Of a stretch of DNA of 64,000 nt, positions 57,767 to 64,000 are shown one piece after another (position 1 is the first letter of the stretch; each line of letters begins with the position of its first letter). Source of the stretch: Misgurnus anguillicaudatus (taxonomy: Eukaryota; Chordata; Actinopteri; Cypriniformes; Cobitidae); contig NC_073339.2 in the NCBI RefSeq assembly GCF_027580225.2, forward strand, positions 44,952,501-45,016,500, in the 5' to 3' direction. The position numbers and the translations under genes were made by a program. The notes below the pieces were generated by a model. That model was not told the DNA's origin. It saw only the letters and a list, made by a program, of their open reading frames with translations, and searched no databases.

Positions 57767-59591
57767 TCAAATGACCACACTGATGCTGACTTCATCCATG
57801 CCCTGTACAAAACAAACAAATGTAGTTAAAGAAACAGAAAAAAGGTTACTGTTACAATAAAAGTGTCATTGGAAATTAGTACAATGCAAACAAATATAAA
57901 TGTAAGTATACAGACCCATGTGCATTGCCACAGCATGTTACAATTGGTTACAAATACATGGGTTACAAAGCAAGGCAGCTGCACTGTCCACTGCTCTGGG
58001 TGTGTGTGTGTGTGTGTTCACTAGGGATACTCCGATCGATCGGCCGATAATGGCATTAAATGACTCGATCGGTGCTCGCTAAATCTGCCGATCTCATAAA
58101 CCGATCTTTCTGTTTACTTTTGTCATCAAAAGGATCCTGAATGTGGCTGCAATTAAAGACATTTTTTTACGTAGCACGAGCATTTTTACAACCCTTTGCT
58201 CATGTGCGGTGTGCAGATTTGTATGTCTCTCTTTGCCTTTACAGAGATATGCGTATTTTCTATGAGGACGTGCTCCGGTCAACAGCGCGAGGCGTCTTCA
58301 CATCCCCATCAAACAGCGTATACAACACATATCTATCAAGGACAATTGCATCCTCATGCCAAAAGTTTCTTATTTGCATGCGTCTTAAAGTTTTGAGCGT
58401 TTAAACTTTTATTTTCCTCACAGCTGCTTGTCTGCGTTCAGCCGCCGCCCACACACAGCAGCCTGTCATCAGTGCACGTGAACAGAGCGATCTCTCTCTC
58501 ACGTCTTAAAGCTGCAGTAACCCAATTCATCTCTCAATAAAATCACTCTCTGCTCTTGACTTAAGAACTTTTATACTTCATACGAATGCATGTATATTTA
58601 ATTAATACAGTAAAGTCTGTAAAGTGTTTTATTTTCAGTACTTTTAGGAGACATACGCCTTTTTAAAGCCATATTAAATTTCTCTATGCAGAATAAATAT
58701 TTGTTGTGCTTATTTATTTGAGTCACTATTAAAACAATAATATACCTAATTACTGCAAGTAATATAACAAAGGCAACATCCGTGGTATTATTTTATCTAG
58801 AAAAAATGTAACAGTTACAGTCATCAAAGAGCTTGCATATCAGCTTTAAAAAATCAGAATCGGTATTGGCCGATCACGAAGATTACAAATCGGTGATCGT
58901 ATCGGCTGCAAAAATCCTGATCGGAGCATCCCTAGTGTTCACTACACTGGAATAAGTGAAATAAAGAGGCCACGTTTCGAGTGTGTGCTACCACACCTGA
59001 CAATCACATCAAAAGTGAATTCTCTCATTTTCTCACTCTCATGTTGTTACAGACCTGTATAAATGTCTTTGTTCTGATAAACATGAAGGAAGATATTTAT
59101 TTTGAGAAATGTTTGCAACCAAACTGTTCATGAGCCCCATTCACTTCAATAGTATTATTTTTCCCCACTATGGAAGTGAATGGGGCTTATGATTGGTTTG
59201 GTTACAAACATTCCTCAAAATATCTTCCTTAGTGTTCATCAGAACAAAGACATTTATACAGGTTTGTAACAACATGATAGGGAGTAAGTGATGAGAATTT
59301 TTATTTTTGGGTGAACTACCCCTTTAAATCTTCCCAGGTGTTTTAATGACCCGTGTCCCAAAAGATGTTGTAACTAAAACATACTAAAAGTTCTGTACTT
59401 CCAACAATGTTTACACATTTTTATGTCTATGAATCTATATTACTTACTTCTGTCATTTGATCATTAATTGTTTGAAGTCTTTTTGCTAGCTGTCCTCCTT
59501 TCTGATAGAAGAGTTTCGTCAGGTTTTTGGATTGGAGGTCCAGGTGACACGCAGGAACATAAGACAGTAATGATTCTTTTAAATTCAGCAT
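57767..59591 (-). CDS. Small spliced gene, 59-residue product of unknown function
   Basis: The coding part is two joined exons, 59448-59591 and 57767-57802 (minus strand). The ATG at 59591 is preceded in frame by TAA within the exon, which fixes the start. Exon 3 (59448-59595) has an acceptor TTTGTTTTCAG and a donor GAA/GTAAGTAAT; exon 4 follows TTTGTTTTGTACAG at 57803. The phase is preserved and the frame ends at TGA, 57767-57769. The product starts MLNLKESLLS, continues with an amphipathic, Lys/Gln-rich middle (NLTKLFYQKGGQLAKRLQ) and ends EGMDEVSISVVI; it has no signal peptide or membrane segment. I recognise no family. Caveats: another frame of exon 4 is open for 33 codons (containing SVWSFEDTNVGICALK), so a missed exon or alternative acceptor could give a longer protein. 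The intron holds a hAT element and a MITE. Confidence 0.42.
58022..58934. mobile_element. hAT element, 913 bp, in the last intron of the candidate gene
   Basis: GTGTTCAC is duplicated exactly (58014-58021, 58935-58942) and the ends TAGGGATACTCCGATC and GATCGGAGCATCCCTA are inverted. An open frame of about 87 codons inside (58141-58404) has no transposase motif. Non-autonomous. Confidence 0.9.
59017..59323. mobile_element. TTAA-type palindromic MITE (AGGGRTAGTTCACCC family)
   Basis: Right end GGGTGAACTACCCCT next to TTAA (59324-59327); the left terminus is lost. Arms pair through GTTCTGATAAACATGAAGG and CACTATGGAAGTGAATGGGG. Closest here to 19386-19703. Confidence 0.75.
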
Positions 59592-59722
59592 TTATCTGAA
59601 AACAAATTAACCAACCATTGTATATTTGAGTACTGCGAGTAAAAGAATAATAATTGTATATTAGTTACAAAAAATAAGATATAGCTCCTAACAGCAGTAC
59701 AAAAGTGAAAGAAATGACTTAC

Positions 59723-59755
59723 CAATGCTGTGAAGCGCATGAAAGGATGATGGAC
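59723..59755 (-). other. Candidate non-coding exon 2 (33 nt)
   Basis: Acceptor CTTATAG before 59755 and donor GTAAGTCATT from 59722 define a 33-nt exon that would lie in the 5' UTR of the small gene. It contains an ATG whose frame stays open into exon 3 for 45 codons, overlapping the main frame; this could lower translation of the main product. Confidence 0.4.
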
Positions 59756-60488
59756 CTATAAGAGGAAATATTCAGAGGTGAAATCAACACATAACCACAA
59801 ATGATGAAGGTCACACATACACAGAACAATAATGAAATAAGTATTATATCTGTCATAGGACGCAATGTTGGACAAAATGAGATCTTAAAACACGGTTCTC
59901 TTCTGAAAAACTTCAGCTCAAGGTGTGGTCACTTCAAAGCGATTTTTTTTTTCAGTTAATATACCAGACATCACGCGAGACATTTAAAAAAGCTTTTTCT
60001 AATAGAATCAAGTGTTGCTCGTGGCGTAGCGAAGTCACGAATAACTGACGCGGGTCTGTTCATCTGATTAAGCAGACAGTTTGTTTCATACGCAATGTCA
60101 TTATTAATGTAGTCAATTATATCATCTGGTAAATTACTTACATGGATAACGTTACTCTGGACAGAATAACTTTTGGTTAGCGTTTTATTTGTCCTGATAC
60201 GTTTCCATAGAACAGCTGAGTAAAAAGTGCCTCAAAAGTCAACTCAAAGCTGACAGTTTTCAACTCGGATAAAACTACCAAACGTGAAATAACGTTAAAC
60301 AGCTGACATTTTTAAAACGCTGTGTTTTTCTTTATGAGCTTGACTGACTGTTAACTTACTCCACCAACCTCCTCCAAACTAATATTTACTACAAGTCATT
60401 GCAATGGCTACATATTGTAAACAAAAATAGTCTATCTAGTGAAGATATATCACATATGAAGCGAACATAAATAAATAATAGAACTTAC

Positions 60489-60561
60489 TTTAATAACGTG
60501 GTGTCCGTCTGAGAGAGTTCTTCTGACTGACTGACTGCTGCTGAGTCTTCATTTTGGCGCC
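60489..60561 (-). other. Candidate first exon with an upstream frame
   Basis: A strong donor, AAA/GTAAGTTC, ends the exon at 60489. An ATG at 60552 opens a 20-residue frame (MKTQQQSVSQKNSLRRTPRY) that stops at 60490, one base before the splice site. The exact transcription start is unknown. Confidence 0.4.
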
Positions 60562-60604
60562 CCAAACAAACGATCTTTATTCTTCTTTTATGGCAGTTGA
60601 CGTC
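60552..60604 (-). promoter_or_regulatory. Possible promoter: E2F-like and CRE-like sites
   Basis: TTTTGGCGCC (60552-60561) fits the E2F consensus core TTTSGCGC and overlaps the first ATG; TGACGTC (60598-60604) fits a cAMP-response-element core. Both sit just upstream of or at the candidate first exon, and together would suit a proliferation-linked gene. Short motifs alone are weak evidence. Confidence 0.3.
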
Positions 60605-60857
60605 CTTTTCATTGAGCTATACTGCCCCTGCTGCTCAGGAGGTGCCGTTTTGTGTGCAAACCCAATTTTATTGCTTTAAGTATTCAATTCAATCAATTTT
60701 AATCAATGTGAGAATAATGTGTTCATTATACATTCAAACAAAACATTTTAATCCTAATCAATTAAATTATGTTTACACAAGGAATATAAATATTTTGTGT
60801 TGCATATACATGTTTATTTTATTTAAATTCAAAGACACACTAAGTCAATTTTTATCA

Positions 60858-60860
<3 letters not shown>

Positions 60861-60927
<67 letters not shown>
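60861..60927. repeat. (TA)n microsatellite
   Basis: About 67 bp of uninterrupted TA. It gives a spurious YIYIYI reading frame. Confidence 0.95.
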
Positions 60928-60929
<2 letters not shown>

Positions 60930-60973
60930 CATATTTTTAACACTGTTTTGCAAAGAGTGCCAGTGTGCATTTG

Positions 60974-61222
60974 AAGAGTTTCGTTGCAAAACGAGATAAC
61001 CACCGTTTTTTTATTTTTTAGAAAATCTCATTTTTTTGGTTGTGCATTCCAATTAATTTCAATTAAACTGCAGTTGTTTTGTTTTGATCTAAACTTTCAT
61101 AACTTAAAAAATACAGCTAAGTAGCACCATAAAACAAAATAATAACATGATAACATAATAATAAACATGTTTTGACAAAATTGTTAAAAAATGGATTTGT
61201 CTAGTTTTGCAACAAAACTCTT
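60974..61222. mobile_element. MITE with AAGAGTTTCGTTGCAAAACG ends, copy 2
   Basis: Same family as 6465-6706. CATTTG is repeated on both sides (60968-60973, 61223-61228), supporting a 5- or 6-bp target duplication. Ends AAGAGTTTCG and CAAAACTCTT. Confidence 0.8.
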
Positions 61223-61281
61223 CATTTGTTTTTATAGCACTAATATTCTATTATACATATACTATAGCATATATGTAAATC

Positions 61282-62640
61282 AATGATTAACTTATTCCTC
61301 GCCAGCATTTTTTGTAATTTTCGCAAAAAAATTCACAAAATGCCTTCCATGAAAATTTTCTTCTAAAAAATTTTTCATCCTATGTATATTTTTATCTGCT
61401 TATAAACTCTTAAATGGGTGTTTTTCTTAAAAAAAAAAAATTGCAAAAAGCTGAAATAATTGCATGTTTATGAAGGAATTTTGTTAGAGATCAGATTCAG
61501 AAGATTATCAAAACATGCACAGAGTTTAAAATTAATATATACTTTTTTTGCTTCAGTTTTTTATACATTAAGTAAGTACGCTATCAAGTGGATAATCGCG
61601 TTATTACAGATTAACATAAAAATTAATCAGGATTTTTTTTTCATGCAAATGTTTTCTCTTCACTTTTTCCCCGCCAGCGTTTTTCATCCTGTCTTCATTT
61701 GTTCTCTTTTTATCTCTCAAATATCTGTAGGTTTCTTCAAAACCACCCAATTTTGAGCAAAAAGCTGAAATAATTCAATTTTTGTGAAGGACTTTTGATA
61801 GAGATCAGATGCAGAGTGATTTTTTAAACATACACGGAGTTCTTTCTCTTTCGCGTGAGGCGCTACTTATACTACTTGTATAAGTTGCGGAAGTGCACCA
61901 CCTGGTGGATAATAGCGGTATTGCGGAAAGCCAGAAATTCTCGTCATTGGCAGGGAAGCATTTTCTCTTAATTGATGAGTTATCTCGTCAATTAACTCTT
62001 TCCCCACCATTGACGAGATGACTCGTCAATTAACTCATTCCCCGCCATTGACGAGTTATCTCGTCAATTATGAGTTAATATTTAACTAATTAATATGCCT
62101 TTCTGGACGAATTTCAAAGTGAAAGTGTAATACCGCTTTTATCCACTGGCCAAAACCGAATTGATCAAAAACGGAAGTTAAAAAGAAGTAATGACTGATT
62201 TTAACTGCCTTTATGTTTGATAGTCATTCTGAGTCTGATATCTAACATAAATTCCTTTACAAAAACGCAATTTTTTAAGCTTTTTCCTCAAAATGTTGTA
62301 TTTTTGAAGAGAAATATCCATATTTCAGTGGTTAAATTAAGTGGAAAAAGTAAATATATAATGAAACGTTTTTTCCCCATTTTGTTTGTTTGTTTGTTTG
62401 TTTATTGTTTGTTTGAAAGCAAAGGGTGTGTTCTTTAATTTGATATAATTTGTATGTTTATATATTTATAGAAGATAATTTTTCCTGCAAGGAATTTTGT
62501 GAAACTTTTGTTAAAATCACAAAAATGCAGGTGGGCAACTTTTCTCAAAAAGGCTGGCGGTGAATGAGTTAATAGAAAACGCTTCCCTGCCAATGATGAG
62601 AATTTCCAACTTGTCGATGGCGGGGAAAGAGTTAACAACA
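61282..62640. mobile_element. Cluster of CCATTGACGAGTTATCTC-type repeats
   Basis: At least four partial copies: 61282-61665 and 61666-62000 in plus orientation, about 62032-62567 in minus orientation, and a short piece at 62568-62637. Words CCATTGACGAG, CTCGTCAATTAA and TTCCCCGCCA recur. Between 61970 and 62075 the terminal sequence is repeated about three times in a row. Open frames here are artefacts. Confidence 0.65.
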
Positions 62641-62792
62641 TAAGGATTATTTGACGATTTATTTGAGGAAAACCCCTCTATCAACCTCCGAATGCCTTCT
62701 CATATGTTTCACTTTAGGAAACCCTTACCAGCTAACTATTTTTCTATACAATACAAGAATATGACTTTGATTTACATTACATTTCTGAACAA

Positions 62793-62838
62793 TTAAAAAA
62801 ACGGTGGTTATCTCGTTTTGCAATGAAACTCTTCAAAT
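62793..62838 (-). mobile_element. Orphan end of the AAGAGTTTCG family
   Basis: AACGGTGGTTATCTCGTTTT and GCAATGAAACTCTTC form the inverse of the left end at 60974. It may be a solitary relic or the far end of a larger element. Confidence 0.5.
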
Positions 62839-64000
62839 ACTAATAAAATGTATACCTTCTATCACTTTGGATAAAACATTTTGCAAAATGAAAATCTTTG
62901 CAAAAAAAAAAAAGTTTTTTTAAACTTGTGGCTATGAAAACTCGCTAAAATATACAGCATATATATTAAAATATATCCAACATATATTGAGCATAATGCT
63001 TGCAATGGTACAATATCTGCAGACCCTTCTTCAAAAATCTCTGTAGTTTCAGACCCAATACTGATAATGGTAGTTTTTAGTGTTGTATCCTTCATTTTCC
63101 AGCCTCTCTTTGCTGTAGCCATAAATAAAAATGGCAAAAATGCCTAAAAAAACCCTTTAGGCAACTTATCACCCCTCCACAGCCATCGTCGGTGAGATTC
63201 CGTGGCTGTTTTTCCCGCTTCTGTATTGTTCAGCTCTACTTGTTGTTGCAATTACACGAGTAGCACTTTGAGCATCTAAACAGTGAAAAGTGGCATACAA
63301 ATGCAAGCATTCATTCATCTATTCATCCTATTCCCAGATCCTCTGGGCCGCGTGATTGCAAAACTCTGCGGGACGATCATAAATGCCTCAGAGAGCACAA
63401 AACTGAATTGCATACAGAAATGTGTCACGGCCGCAACAAATAGCCAAGCTTGTGCATCCGCTGAACGCGCGGCCTCCCGACGCTTCAGCCTTCTCGCTTC
63501 CTGATATATTCTTGGGTATTGTTTTAAAGGACAATCAGGGAGTAAAATGTAATCAAGCAGAAATAGTCCCAGTCTGGCAGGTGAAGAGCCAAACATGATG
63601 AGTTTCTTCAGAGAGCGAATGTGACACCAGACAATATACCAATCAACTAGCTGCAGGCTGTTATAGCCACCTATCTGGGCCTGACAATGGATTTGACATT
63701 GCTTCTTCGGGACTTGTGATCGTATTAGGACATGCTAAAAAAATCATTTACCTCTTGGATGCATAATCGGGTTGTGTATAAGATCCGTATGCATATGCTG
63801 GATAGAGTTTGCACAGAAAGGGCCAGCTATAAGTGTTTAGTACCTCTACAGGGAATTTAAAGTAATGTAATGTAAATTCCGTAATAATAAAAATCAACTA
63901 GATGTTGCTTTATTGTCAAATACAAAGTCTGAAACAGGTTTACTGTAATACAGTATTTACTATTCTCTATACTTTATACCGTGCTACTGTATTGTACTTA
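62839..64000. other. Unassigned spacer to the window end
   Basis: No repeat with readable ends. The GC-richer part 63330-63500 has overlapping open frames on both strands and no recognised product. Confidence 0.4.

Noticed and set aside
57803..58013. A 29-nt candidate exon (starting after CCCAG near 57998) that would connect exon 3 to the longer frame of exon 4
   Set aside because: It restores phase, but its sequence looks like part of a SINE-associated stretch beside a (GT)n tract, and the donor GTAACC is poor.
60597..60974. 125-residue plus-strand frame with a YIYIYI run
   Set aside because: It includes the (TA)n microsatellite and overlaps the promoter and first exon of the opposite-strand candidate; no motif.

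Overview
The window looks like a repeat-saturated stretch of a teleost nuclear genome, most likely a cyprinid (carp, goldfish or zebrafish relatives). The grounds are a Tc1/mariner relic, several hAT elements with exact 8-bp target duplications, many TTAA-flanked miniature elements of piggyBac type, tRNA-derived SINEs with the cyprinid-style 3' tail, fold-back elements, an LTR retroelement and a long GATA/GACA/GATG microsatellite. Nothing prokaryotic (operons, Shine-Dalgarno sites, CRISPR) is present. Most long reading frames are chance products of repeats. Family assignments rest on recognising sequence patterns and on terminal signatures read by eye; no database search was run.

Layout. 0-6 kb: a dead Tc1-like element, two inverted copies of one TTAA-type family, a 961-bp hAT derivative, a short hAT element, and a solo LTR nested in a palindromic element. 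6-10 kb: a small terminal-inverted-repeat element and a 952-bp element with very long inverted arms. 10-20 kb: a large ACCAGC-rich tandem array, a minisatellite carrying nested insertions, a fold-back sequence, two TTAA elements and a hAT-like element. 20-29 kb: SINEs, a complete but gutted LTR retrotransposon (5-bp target duplication AAATG) with a hAT element inside one LTR, a perfect palindrome and half of a hairpin element. 29-31.3 kb: an interrupted open frame followed by a 1.4-kb compound tetranucleotide array. 33-54 kb: at least fifteen further MITE-class insertions, some abutting or nested.

The best protein-coding candidate is a small spliced gene on the minus strand, about 60.6 to 57.8 kb. 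It has four exons with canonical splice sites, a first exon beside an E2F-like TTTTGGCGCC site, and a 59-residue frame over the last two exons. Its introns carry a hAT element and a TTAA element. Two weaker candidate exons lie on the plus strand (43858-44035 and 49466-49639). I recognise none of these products. The remaining long stretches appear to be intergenic or intronic DNA with no feature I can support.
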